Part shown: in pieces, positions 28,707 through 36,542 of the stretch
How the letters are laid out: the number at the start of each line of letters is the position of its first letter
How positions within the stretch are numbered: position 1 is the first letter of the stretch
Source: Sphingorhabdus sp. EL138
GTDB lineage: Bacteria; Pseudomonadota; Alphaproteobacteria; Sphingomonadales; Sphingomonadaceae
Assembly: GCF_900258045.1 (NCBI RefSeq)
Contig: NZ_OGVD01000004.1
Coordinates: forward strand, 806,001-870,000
Length of the DNA stretch: 64,000 nt
Direction: 5' to 3'
The notes under the pieces: generated by a model
What the model was told of the DNA's origin: nothing
The model's input: only the letters and a program-made list of their open reading frames with translations
Database searches by the model: none
Position numbers and translations under genes: made by a program

Positions 28707-29021
28707 TCAAACCAGAGCAGTTGCCCGTTTGCGATCGAGCCGTTCCATCATGCTTTTGATGACTGCAGGGTGAAATGTATAATCGATTTGGCAGCCATAT
28801 TCTTCGTCCTTCTTCCACAGAAGGTTGGCGGTCAATATGTTCATGCTCGGTATTTTGAGGGTCAATGCGATATCGGGATTGAGCTGTGCAGCGCATTCGA
28901 TCTTTATGATGGTGTCCGATATGGTTTTGACCACGCAGGGCATATTGCCCGAATTGCTCTGTCTGACCTGTGCATCAATGTGCAGTGAATCGCCGTAAAT
29001 CATATCCTGTTCTCCAATCAT
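28707..29021 (-). CDS. PilZ-like domain protein
   Basis: A 104-residue single-domain protein that looks like a small PilZ-type beta barrel: a strand-rich core (CVVKTISDTIIKIECAAQ ... LKIPSMNILTANLLWKKDEE YGCQIDY split by turns) followed by a C-terminal helix. The RxxxR and D/NxSxxG c-di-GMP-binding motifs are not clear (an SNSGN at residues 22-26 is the nearest), so c-di-GMP binding is doubtful. An upstream CtrA-like site lies about 110 bases ahead of the start. The call is by fold pattern and could be wrong. Confidence 0.5.
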   Translation of the reverse strand: MIGEQDMIYGDSLHIDAQVRQSNSGNMPCVVKTISDTIIKIECAAQLNPDIALTLKIPSMNILTANLLWKKDEEYGCQIDYTFHPAVIKSMMERLDRKRATALV

Positions 29022-29132
29022 CGCAAATTTCGGGGCATGCGATTGGTACCGGCACTTTGACCGATATTCAGGAGATACGGAATGCGAGCTAAAGTCGGCT
29101 ATCGGGATATAGTTAATATGGTCGACCGGATT

Positions 29133-29144
29133 TTAACCATTAAC
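29133..29144. promoter_or_regulatory. CtrA-like site in the PilZ-like upstream region
   Basis: The sequence TTAACCATTAAC contains the TTAACCAT extended CtrA half-site followed by a second TTAA. It lies in the 145-base gap between the PilZ-like gene (minus, start 29021) and the end of the small lipoprotein gene. It matches the motif found ahead of tadG. Statistical support is limited for such a short motif. Confidence 0.35.
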
Positions 29145-29166
29145 GGTCCGATAGAGAGATGCTTTG

Positions 29167-29418
29167 TTACTGTTCTTGATCGTCGGAAACGCCCGGTGTT
29201 GTTGGAACGGGACGTGCAAATCCGTCCGCTGTCAATTCTTCCTCAATTTCCGCTTCCAGGACTCTGACGGCTTCATCTGCCGCTTCTTCCAGCGATTTGG
29301 CGTCGCCTTCGATCTGCCTTTCAATTTCCGTAACGGCCTCTTCGCTCTGATCCTCAAGCGGCGCTTCTGAACAAGCCGTTAGGATGGAAATTGCAACCAG
29401 GAGCGGCAGTCTGCGCAT
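29167..29418 (-). CDS. Small acidic lipoprotein of unknown function
   Basis: An 83-residue predicted lipoprotein: signal sequence MRRLPLLVAISILTAC with lipobox cysteine at position 16, then a very acidic helical body rich in Glu and Ala. The ATG at 29418 lies two bases after the M28 peptidase stop, so it is co-translated with that gene; a GTG one codon earlier is the alternative. No family recognised. It could act as an accessory to the peptidase, which is inference from position only. Confidence 0.68.
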   Translation of the reverse strand: MRRLPLLVAISILTACSEAPLEDQSEEAVTEIERQIEGDAKSLEEAADEAVRVLEAEIEEELTADGFARPVPTTPGVSDDQEQ

Positions 29419-29420
29419 CA

Positions 29421-30809
29421 CTATTCTTTGGGTGGCATGGTGAAATCGACATCGCTATTGGCGATGATTGACAGCACGGTGCTCCAGGCCGCGACATTTT
29501 GACGCAGTTGTTCCGGGTCAATCTTGTCCAGCGTATCATCAGGCGTGTGATGCAGATCGAAATAGCGTGTACCATTTTGCTGAAGATCAATCACAGCAAG
29601 ATTGTTGCTGGCGATTATGTCACGTATGTCCGCACCGCCAGTGGCCGGAGGGCCAAGTGCACCGATACCCAGTGGCAGGAGCGCTTGTGCGATTTTCTTT
29701 TCCAACTCTTCTGCGGCGTCCGGGAGATTGAACTCTACGCGCCATATATTGTCAGCACCGAAATCTGACTCCATTGCGATAGCATGTTTACTGCCAGTAT
29801 GCGCCTTGGCATAGGCTTTTCCGCCCCACAGGCCGACTTCTTCCGCTCCGGCCCACAAGATTCGGATCGTGCGCAGCGGTTTGCCGTGATCCATAATGTG
29901 CTTGGCGGCAGCGGTCACGATACCGCAGCCGGCGGCATCGTCAAAAGCGCCGGTCGAAAGATCCCAGCTGTCGAGGTGACATGCTACCAGAATCATGCCC
30001 TTGGAAGGATCGCGGCCTGGCACTTCCGCGATGACATTGCCGGATTCCTGTTGTCCGATATTTTGCGGTGTCATCAGGAGTTTCATGGTAACAGGCTTGC
30101 CGAGTTTGATCATCCGCTCCAGATTATCGGCATCCGGCAGCGATAGCGCGCCTGCAGGTATAGACTTCACACCTTCCCGAAAATTCATATTACCCGTGTG
30201 CGGATTGCGATGATAATCGGTGCCGATGGATTTTATCACATAGGCCAAGGCGCCTTTTTGCGAGGCAATACTGGGACCGATCCAGCGCACTGGCCCATAG
30301 GTGCCATAGCTGGAACCATCCTGTGTGCGATGCATATCATGCGTCACAAAAGCAATTTTACCGGCAAGGCTTCCATCTGGTGCGGCCTGCATCGCGGCGA
30401 GGGAGTCAAAATAAGCCACTTCGGCTTCAATGCCATTCTCGCCCGTGCTCGCGCTATTGCCCAGTGCGGTGACGTGAAATTTTTGAGGGTAGGGGGCCGT
30501 CACTTCGGCTGCTTCCGTACCGCGCACCCAAGTAGGCATCATGAAGGGTTCATTGCGTACATTCTGAAAGCCCAGTGCTTTCAGCTTTTTTACCGACCAG
30601 TCGCGTGCCCGGGCTTCTGCCTCGGTTCCGGCCTGACGCGGGCCCACTTCAGTGGTGAGGCCTTCAGTTATTTCATAGGCGAGGCTATCCTTCAGCGCCT
30701 TGCCCTGAATGTCCGCCGGATCATGCGAATCCGCCAAAGCTGCAGTGGAAAAGAGGAGCGCCGTTGCCGCGGTTCCAAGAGGGGTGAACAATGAGGTGGT
30801 TTTTATCAT
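29421..30809 (-). CDS. Exported M28-family zinc aminopeptidase/carboxypeptidase
   Basis: A 462-residue secreted metallopeptidase with a signal peptide (about 26 residues, ending ALA). A protease-associated-type insert precedes the M28 catalytic domain, whose co-catalytic zinc ligands are readable: His and Asp in CHLDSWDLSTGAFDDAAGCG, the Glu pair in WAGAEEVGLWGG, Asp in MESDFGADN, and the last His in DLHHTPDDTLDKI. This arrangement resembles carboxypeptidase Q/PSMA-type peptidases. ATG 30809 is chosen because it begins the signal peptide; the open frame reaches 30845. It is divergent from ettA, with the small lipoprotein gene directly downstream. Confidence 0.9.
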   Translation of the reverse strand: MIKTTSLFTPLGTAATALLFSTAALADSHDPADIQGKALKDSLAYEITEGLTTEVGPRQAGTEAEARARDWSVKKLKALGFQNVRNEPFMMPTWVRGTEAAEVTAPYPQKFHVTALGNSASTGENGIEAEVAYFDSLAAMQAAPDGSLAGKIAFVTHDMHRTQDGSSYGTYGPVRWIGPSIASQKGALAYVIKSIGTDYHRNPHTGNMNFREGVKSIPAGALSLPDADNLERMIKLGKPVTMKLLMTPQNIGQQESGNVIAEVPGRDPSKGMILVACHLDSWDLSTGAFDDAAGCGIVTAAAKHIMDHGKPLRTIRILWAGAEEVGLWGGKAYAKAHTGSKHAIAMESDFGADNIWRVEFNLPDAAEELEKKIAQALLPLGIGALGPPATGGADIRDIIASNNLAVIDLQQNGTRYFDLHHTPDDTLDKIDPEQLRQNVAAWSTVLSIIANSDVDFTMPPKE

Positions 30810-30923
30810 GACCCACTGCCTAACTTGCCTTTTGCCGTTTGCCAATGCTCTCTTGCGAGTTGGCGTTCATTTCGCTAGGCGGTGCGCAAATCTAACCTCA
30901 TTGAAATCGAAGGATACCGCCAG

Positions 30924-32603
30924 ATGGCCGTCCAATATAGCTATGTCATGAAGGGTCTGACCAAGACCTTCCCCGGTGCCGCAAAGCCAGTACTGGATAA
31001 TATTCACTTGCAGTTTTTGCCTGGTACTAAAATCGCCATCATTGGTAAGAACGGCGCCGGTAAATCGACATTGATGAAAATCATGGCCGGTCAGGATACC
31101 GAGTTTCAGGGTGAAGCCTGGGCAGGTGAGGGGATTCGCGTCGGTTATCTGGCTCAGGAACCCGAGCTGGACGACAGCAAGACCGTGAAGGAAAATGTCA
31201 TGGACGGTGTACGTCCGGTGGCTGATCTGGTGGATCGCTTCAACGAAATTTCGACCATCATGGGCGACCCGCCGGAAGACGCCGATTTTGATGCGTTGAT
31301 GGAAGAAATGGGCACGCTGCAGGAAAAAATTGATGCTGTAGATGGCTGGACGCTCGACAACCAGTTGGAAATAGCGATGGAAGCGTTGCGCTGCCCGCCC
31401 GGTGACAGCCCAGTGACCGACCTGTCGGGCGGTGAGAAGCGCCGTGTGGCTCTGTGCCGACTGCTACTCGACAAACCCGACATATTGATGCTCGACGAGC
31501 CAACGAACCATCTTGATGCCGAGAGTGTCGCATGGCTTGAAAAGCATCTTATCGATTATGCCGGCAATGTCATTCTCGTCACCCATGACCGCTATTTTCT
31601 GGATAATGTCGTGGGTTGGGTCCTCGAAATTGATCGCGGTAAAGGCATCCCGTTTGAAGGGAATTATTCCAACTGGCTCGACGCGAAAGCCAAGCGTATG
31701 GCGCAGGAAGAGCGTGAAGATAAAAGTCGCCAAAAAGCTATTGAACATGAACTGCAATGGATGCGTCAATCTCCGAAAGCACGTCAGACAAAGTCCAAGG
31801 CGCGTATTAAGGCCTTTGATGATCTGGTCGAAGCGCAGGAAAGTCGCACAGTTGGCAAGGCGCAGATACTCATACAGACGCCAGAGCGTTTGGGCAGCAA
31901 AGTGATTGAAGCGAAAAATCTGAGCAAAGCCTTTGGCGACAAGCTGTTGTTTGAAGATTTGAGCTTTACACTGCCACCTGGTGGTATTGTCGGTATTATC
32001 GGTCCTAACGGTGCGGGTAAAACCACGCTTTTCAAAATGATTACGGGACAGGAAGAACCCGATGGCGGTTCCATTGAACTGGGAGATACGGTCAAGCTTG
32101 GCTATGTTGACCAAAGCCGCGATCATCTCGATGCGAGCAAGAATATCTGGGAAGAAGTATCTGACGGATTGGATTATTTCCAGTTTGGCAAGAATGAAGT
32201 GCAGACACGCGCCTATGTCGGTGCGTTTAATTTCAAAGGCACTGATCAGCAAAAGAAAGTCGGTCAGCTTTCCGGCGGTGAACGCAATCGCGTACATCTT
32301 GCCAAGATGCTCAAGGAAGGCGGCAACGTGCTATTGCTCGATGAGCCGACCAACGATCTTGATGTCGAAACGCTACGTGCACTTGAAGACGCGCTGGAAA
32401 GCTATGCCGGCTGCGCCGTGGTCATCTCGCATGATCGCTTCTTCCTCGACCGTCTAGCGACCCATATCCTTGCGTTTGAAGGCGACAGTCATGTCGAATG
32501 GTTTGAAGGCAATTTTGAAAGCTATGAAGAGGACAAGCGCCGCCGTCTGGGTGATGCAGCGGATCGGCCGACACGGGTGGCTTATAAGAAACTGACGCGG
32601 TGA
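30924..32603 (+). CDS. ettA: Energy-dependent translational throttle protein EttA (ABC-F)
   Basis: A 559-residue soluble ABC-F ATPase that binds the ribosomal E site and gates early elongation according to ATP/ADP ratio. It contains two ABC domains with Walker A motifs GKNGAGKST and GPNGAGKTT, signatures LSGGEKRR and LSGGERNR, and Walker B LMLDEPTNHLD/LLLDEPTNDLD, joined by the charged linker (MAQEEREDKSRQKAIEHELQ). The start at ATG 30924 (MAVQYSYVMKGL) follows an AAGGA ribosome site and matches the family; the open frame extends 14 codons upstream. Length agrees with E. coli EttA (555). Confidence 0.96.
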   Translation: MAVQYSYVMKGLTKTFPGAAKPVLDNIHLQFLPGTKIAIIGKNGAGKSTLMKIMAGQDTEFQGEAWAGEGIRVGYLAQEPELDDSKTVKENVMDGVRPVADLVDRFNEISTIMGDPPEDADFDALMEEMGTLQEKIDAVDGWTLDNQLEIAMEALRCPPGDSPVTDLSGGEKRRVALCRLLLDKPDILMLDEPTNHLDAESVAWLEKHLIDYAGNVILVTHDRYFLDNVVGWVLEIDRGKGIPFEGNYSNWLDAKAKRMAQEEREDKSRQKAIEHELQWMRQSPKARQTKSKARIKAFDDLVEAQESRTVGKAQILIQTPERLGSKVIEAKNLSKAFGDKLLFEDLSFTLPPGGIVGIIGPNGAGKTTLFKMITGQEEPDGGSIELGDTVKLGYVDQSRDHLDASKNIWEEVSDGLDYFQFGKNEVQTRAYVGAFNFKGTDQQKKVGQLSGGERNRVHLAKMLKEGGNVLLLDEPTNDLDVETLRALEDALESYAGCAVVISHDRFFLDRLATHILAFEGDSHVEWFEGNFESYEEDKRRRLGDAADRPTRVAYKKLTR

Positions 32604-32691
32604 GGGTTGGCAGCATTGGTTAGTTTCGTTCGCTAAATCGTTGTCGGACGAGGGAAGGTTTCGCAATTTCTCGAAACGATGGGCTGAAGCA

Positions 32692-33129
32692 ATGAATATT
32701 GAAGTTAACACTGATCCACCGAAACGGGATTCGGATATTTTAAGCAAGGGAATAACCGACTTTAATAAATCGGAAATTCCTGACCTGGAACCCAATGAAG
32801 CCGAGGTGAAGTTTTTCGTTTTTGCAAAGGACGAGGCCGATACCGTCGTTGGCGGTATCAGGGCGACATGCTTTTGGAATACGCTGCATATTGAACTTCT
32901 GTGGTTATCAGAAGAAAGTCGCGGCACGGGAATTGGCAAGCAACTGATCGATTCAGCTGAAAGTTTTGCAGTGAAACAAGATTGTGAGAAAGCTTTCGTC
33001 GAAACAACCAGTTGGCAAGCAAGGCCATTTTATGAAAGAAATGGCTATGAGCATATTGCTACGTTACCTGATCGCCCCAAAGGGCACGCCTCATATTATC
33101 TGACCAAGAACTTAGTCTTGGCACTTTGA
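32692..33129 (+). CDS. GNAT-family N-acetyltransferase
   Basis: A 145-residue GNAT protein with the acetyl-CoA binding stretch LSEESRGTGIGKQLIDSAE and the C-terminal RPFYERNGYEHIATL motif. It resembles the small single-domain acetyltransferases that acetylate amines or antibiotics, though no substrate can be assigned. ATG 32692 is favoured; a TTG at 32641 would add 17 residues without homology. It lies alone between ettA and the convergent NYN-domain gene. Confidence 0.83.
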   Translation: MNIEVNTDPPKRDSDILSKGITDFNKSEIPDLEPNEAEVKFFVFAKDEADTVVGGIRATCFWNTLHIELLWLSEESRGTGIGKQLIDSAESFAVKQDCEKAFVETTSWQARPFYERNGYEHIATLPDRPKGHASYYLTKNLVLAL

Positions 33130-33164
33130 TATCCCTGCAGTTTTTGGAGTAAAAATCTCAGCGG

Positions 33165-33860
33165 TTACCGCAATCGCTTCACAAATAACTGCCCATTATC
33201 ATCCCGTTTGGTCTGAAAGTTCGGGACCTCTTCGAACATATCGGACAGACGTGAAAATCCGTAGTTGCGGACATCAAAGCTGGAACGGTTTCCGGCTATC
33301 TTGCCGACTTCGCTCAAACTGGCATAGCCTTCTGCATCGCGTTTGCTGGCCTGATAGGCATCGATCAGCAGCTTGAGCAGGTCATCATCGGCGGTGACAT
33401 GCTCATCGGCCTTGTCCGCCTTGATCAGGGCATCGACATCAATGAACCGGCTGCAGGCCTGCTTGAACGCCTCGGGCGTCTTGCTGCTGCCGAAGCCATA
33501 GACATCAATGCCTTCCTGGCGGATGCGCATGGCTAGCGGCATGAAGTCGCTGTCGCTGCTCATGATACCGAATCCGCCAATTTTACCGCGGAACAAAAGG
33601 TCCATCGCGTCGATCGTCATTTTCATGTCGGTCGCGTTCTTGCCCTTGGTCATGTCAAATTGCTGTTGCGGTTCGATGCCATATTTATGCAGGATATCAA
33701 CCCAGCCCTTGAGCGACTGTTTGCGCCAATTGCCATAGGCGCGGCGGATATTGACGGTGCCGAGTTCGGCCAGTGCGGTCAGCACCGGATCAATACCGGC
33801 ATGGCTGGCATTGTCGGCGTCGATGAGCAGGGCGATATTGTCATTATGTGATTTTGTCAT
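33165..33860 (-). CDS. NYN-domain (PIN-like) protein with C-terminal LOTUS-like domain
   Basis: A 231-residue predicted RNA-binding nuclease-like protein. The N-terminal NYN domain (DUF88, LabA-type) has the acidic residues expected at the PIN-like active site: IDADNASH (Asp14, Asp16), KNATDMKMTIDAMDLLF and MSSDSDFMPLA. Residues about 150-231 (LLKLLIDAYQASKRDAEGYA ... VKRL) look like an OST-HTH/LOTUS RNA-binding domain. The ATG at 33860 is chosen; twelve extra codons upstream look non-coding. It lies 57 bases after the FMN oxidase-like gene on the same strand and may be co-transcribed. The target RNA is unknown. Confidence 0.85.
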   Translation of the reverse strand: MTKSHNDNIALLIDADNASHAGIDPVLTALAELGTVNIRRAYGNWRKQSLKGWVDILHKYGIEPQQQFDMTKGKNATDMKMTIDAMDLLFRGKIGGFGIMSSDSDFMPLAMRIRQEGIDVYGFGSSKTPEAFKQACSRFIDVDALIKADKADEHVTADDDLLKLLIDAYQASKRDAEGYASLSEVGKIAGNRSSFDVRNYGFSRLSDMFEEVPNFQTKRDDNGQLFVKRLR

Positions 33861-33917
33861 GGCCAGCTTGATGAACTCGGCAGGACACGCCTTCAAGGAA
33901 AAACGCCTTTGAAGCCA

Positions 33918-34532
33918 TTAAGGAACAAGCCAATGACCGTTCCAGCTATTATTTCCAGAATCCCAGTCGAACATCGCGCGCCGGTGACCGGTATGGGCCA
34001 GATAGAGCCACTCGATGCGCTCAATTTCTACCAGCAAAATCGCGAAATTTTCACGGGCAGGGGCCACTTCAAAGCCTTCGGGTTTTCGGCCTTCAATATC
34101 TGGATCAAGGCCTGACGTTGGCAAATTTACCGCGCTGCCCGGCGCAGGAGCCGCAAGATAGCAGCGCTTGCCATAGAGTGTCGCGTCATTCCAGGCCGCA
34201 TCGCAGGCAGGGCTGTCCTGTTCGATATGTCCCCGGCCGGAGAGGCGCAATTGTACCTTTGCTTCGGGGTGATAGCCGAGGATGGAAACCATGCCTTTGT
34301 TACCAATATCAGCGACCTTGGAGGCGCGATGGTCGGTATTGAATCGCAGCATGCGATCTTCACGAACCGCTTCCCGCAACACCATGATCCGCTGGCTTGG
34401 TTGACCGTCGTCCCTGACTGTCGCAACAGCAGGAGTATGCAAAGGTGATTTGCGGTTTTGCGATCCATCGATCAGCAGGCGCCAGGCTTCTTCCAGAGAG
34501 AGCGCTATATCGTCCAGAAAAGGCTGGTTCAT
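33918..34532 (-). CDS. Pyridoxamine 5'-phosphate oxidase-like FMN protein
   Basis: A 204-residue split-barrel flavin-binding protein. Motifs such as SPLHTPAVATVRDDGQPSQR, IMVLREA, FNTDHRASKV and the C-terminal AHTGHRRAMFDW match the Alr4036/PNPOx-like subgroup rather than classical PdxH, whose C-terminal signature is missing. It may bind FMN and reduce or oxidise a small substrate; vitamin B6 synthesis is not assured. It is 8 bases downstream of the carbonic anhydrase gene, the fourth member of that operon, with no obvious functional link. Confidence 0.82.
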   Translation of the reverse strand: MNQPFLDDIALSLEEAWRLLIDGSQNRKSPLHTPAVATVRDDGQPSQRIMVLREAVREDRMLRFNTDHRASKVADIGNKGMVSILGYHPEAKVQLRLSGRGHIEQDSPACDAAWNDATLYGKRCYLAAPAPGSAVNLPTSGLDPDIEGRKPEGFEVAPARENFAILLVEIERIEWLYLAHTGHRRAMFDWDSGNNSWNGHWLVP

Positions 34533-34540
34533 TTGGCCAG

Positions 34541-35167
34541 TTACTCTACCGCTTCAAACAGACCGCTAGCCTCATCGAGATTGAAGAGTGTTGCCTCTCC
34601 GATAGCATACCATGCGCCGTGCAGCTTTAATTCTCCGCGCTGTTCGCGTTCAGCGATGAATGGAAAGCTGCGCAGATTCTGAAGGCTGATCTTAATGGCT
34701 TCTAGTTCCAGTTCCCTTTGTGGATCAGGTGGGTCAGCGGTTATGACTTCGTCACGGGCATCAGTGATAATTGACATCCACTCATCAACAAACGTGTGAC
34801 CATGTTCGCCCAACTCGCCGCCCTTCAGCGCTGCACTAATGCCCCCGCATTGGCCATGGCCAAGCACCACGATATGCTTCACGTTCAGTCCGGTAACGCC
34901 AAATTCTATCGCCGCAGATGCTCCGTGCATTCCGCCGCTGTCGTCATAGGGCGGAACCAGATTGGCGACATTGCGTAGCGCGAACATCTGTCCTGGTCCG
35001 GTATCGAAGATGGTTGCCGGATCGACCCGGCTGTCACAGCAGGAAATGACCATGATCGGTGGGGCCTGCCCCTCTTTGGAAAGGGCGTCATAGCGGGCGC
35101 GCTGCTTTGGATAAGCGTCTTCCCGAAAGCGTTTGTATCCTTCCAGTAAAGCACGAAATTCTGGCAT
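34541..35167 (-). CDS. Beta-class carbonic anhydrase
   Basis: A 208-residue zinc enzyme interconverting CO2 and bicarbonate. Zinc ligands are Cys43 in ISCCDSRVD, His104 and Cys107 in LGHGQCGG, with the Asp45/Arg47 dyad. It belongs to the beta class (Can-like). The ATG overlaps the stop of the PII-like gene by one base (TAATG), so translation is coupled. In an operon with an SbtA-type bicarbonate permease it would equilibrate imported bicarbonate with CO2 for carboxylases such as carbamoyl-phosphate synthase or PEP/acetyl-CoA carboxylases. Confidence 0.95.
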   Translation of the reverse strand: MPEFRALLEGYKRFREDAYPKQRARYDALSKEGQAPPIMVISCCDSRVDPATIFDTGPGQMFALRNVANLVPPYDDSGGMHGASAAIEFGVTGLNVKHIVVLGHGQCGGISAALKGGELGEHGHTFVDEWMSIITDARDEVITADPPDPQRELELEAIKISLQNLRSFPFIAEREQRGELKLHGAWYAIGEATLFNLDEASGLFEAVE

Positions 35168-35478
35168 TAGAAACGATCCCCCCGGACGACCTCCACATTG
35201 GCGATGGTCAATAATAAACTGTGACTATCCAGTAGCGGCGCCAGCGCATCCGTCAACTGTGCAGCTTTTTCTTGGTTCGCTATCATAAGTATGAGAGATT
35301 TTGCAGCCGCCCCGCTAACCTCGTCCTGTTGCCAGCGACCATCCCGACCGCCGCCAGATGCGATTTTGATCACGCTCCAGCCCGAAATATCAACCTGCTT
35401 CACATAGTTGATGATTTTGGGGATAAGCGGGTTATCCACCAATATCTCGATCCGTTTCCGTTGCACTGTAGCGACCAT
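35167..35478 (-). CDS. PII-like signalling protein (SbtB/CPII type)
   Basis: A 103-residue protein with PII-like ferredoxin fold pattern (strand RIEILVDN, helix LIPKIINYVKQVDISGW, the GGGRDG turn, and strand LLLTIANVEVV). Its position between sbtA and the carbonic anhydrase gene identifies it as the SbtB-type partner, which in cyanobacteria and in carboxysome operons (CPII) binds adenine nucleotides and controls bicarbonate uptake. It ends in VVRGDRF and lacks the C-terminal CGPEGC-type redox loop of cyanobacterial SbtB. It begins 3 bases after the sbtA stop. Confidence 0.82.
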   Translation of the reverse strand: MVATVQRKRIEILVDNPLIPKIINYVKQVDISGWSVIKIASGGGRDGRWQQDEVSGAAAKSLILMIANQEKAAQLTDALAPLLDSHSLLLTIANVEVVRGDRF

Positions 35479-35481
35479 GTC

Positions 35482-36456
35482 TTACCCCAGAAATTTTGCG
35501 ATTGCGGCAAATAGAGAAATACCGAACAGGATGTTGAATGGGAAGGTTATACCAAGTGACATGGCCAGATAAATGCCCGGATCGGCTTGAGGGAGGGCAA
35601 GGCGCATGGCCGCGGGTACCGCGATATAGGATGCACTGGCGCACAATACGCCCAATATGGCCGCTGATCCGGGATCAAGTCCGACCAAGGTTCCGACTAC
35701 CGTTCCAATTGTTCCGTTAATGATCGGCAGCAATATTCCTAGTGTTGCAAGAGGTATCGTAATCTTGCGTGTTTCCAGCAGTCTTCGGGCAGCTATCAAT
35801 CCCATGTCCAGCAGGAAAAGGCAGAGAACCCCTTTAAAGCCGACAGCAAATAATGGCTCGATCGGTGCAAATCCTTCTGCACCAGCGACAAAGCCAATTA
35901 AAAAAGCGCCGAGCAGCAAGATAACTGATCCGTTGGTCAAAACTTCATGCATCAGGTTAGAGCTGGTATCATTGGCTGGGTTGTCAGTATCTTGTAGCCT
36001 TTTCGAATAGGCCCGGGCCAACAGCAGGCCGGTAATGATCGCCGGGATTTCCATCAGGGCCATGACACCGACCATGAAGCCATACGGCCGCAAACCGGTG
36101 ACGGTGAGCAGCTCAACTGCGGTCACAAAAGTCACCACGCTAACCGACCCATAATGGGCAGCGACGGCGCCAGCATCAATCGCCCCGAGTTTCGCGAAAG
36201 ACCGGAGCAGAATAAAAGCAAGGACAGGAAGCGTGAAACCAAGCAGAACGCCGGAAACAGCGGCAGCAGCAAGATCAATCGAGAAGCCGGTAGAAGCAAC
36301 TTCGACGCCCCCTTTCAGGCCAATGGCTGCCATGAGATAAATGGACATGGCTTTGGCAAAGGCTTCGGGGATGGAAAGATCGGATCGGATAAAAGCTGCA
36401 AAAAAACCGAGAATGAAGAACAGGATAACCGGGGAGGTCAGCGTTTCGATAATCAT
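35482..36456 (-). CDS. sbtA: SbtA-type sodium-dependent bicarbonate permease
   Basis: A 324-residue inner-membrane protein with about ten hydrophobic helices, matching the SbtA/DUF897 family of Na+/HCO3- symporters. Family-like features are GLKGGVEVA near the N-terminus, AAHYGSVSVVTFVTA, and SAAILGVLCASASYIAVPAA in the second half. It is first in an operon sbtA-PII-like-carbonic anhydrase-FMN protein. Cyanobacteria use this combination for carbon concentration; here no RuBisCO or carboxysome gene is in the window, so supplying bicarbonate to anaplerotic or biosynthetic carboxylases is the more likely purpose. Confidence 0.9.
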   Translation of the reverse strand: MIIETLTSPVILFFILGFFAAFIRSDLSIPEAFAKAMSIYLMAAIGLKGGVEVASTGFSIDLAAAAVSGVLLGFTLPVLAFILLRSFAKLGAIDAGAVAAHYGSVSVVTFVTAVELLTVTGLRPYGFMVGVMALMEIPAIITGLLLARAYSKRLQDTDNPANDTSSNLMHEVLTNGSVILLLGAFLIGFVAGAEGFAPIEPLFAVGFKGVLCLFLLDMGLIAARRLLETRKITIPLATLGILLPIINGTIGTVVGTLVGLDPGSAAILGVLCASASYIAVPAAMRLALPQADPGIYLAMSLGITFPFNILFGISLFAAIAKFLG

Positions 36457-36542
36457 TGCAGCTCACTATCAAATTGAGTTGTTAACCGATTAGCAGTCTG
36501 ATCGCTGTTGGCAAGCGCGTCCGTCATCGCTATTTGATAGAA

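Noticed and set aside
29082-29267. A 61-codon plus-strand frame near the PilZ-like gene
   Set aside because: Mostly antisense to the small lipoprotein gene, no good ribosome site and no sensible protein pattern.
31464-32297. A 277-codon minus-strand frame inside ettA
   Set aside because: Antisense to an ABC-F gene with clear motifs; no ribosome site and no domain pattern.
36481-36490. GTTAACCGAT between sbtA and lipA as a third CtrA-like site
   Set aside because: It lacks the CAT end of TTAACCAT and differs from the two matching sites; one of many TTAAC occurrences.
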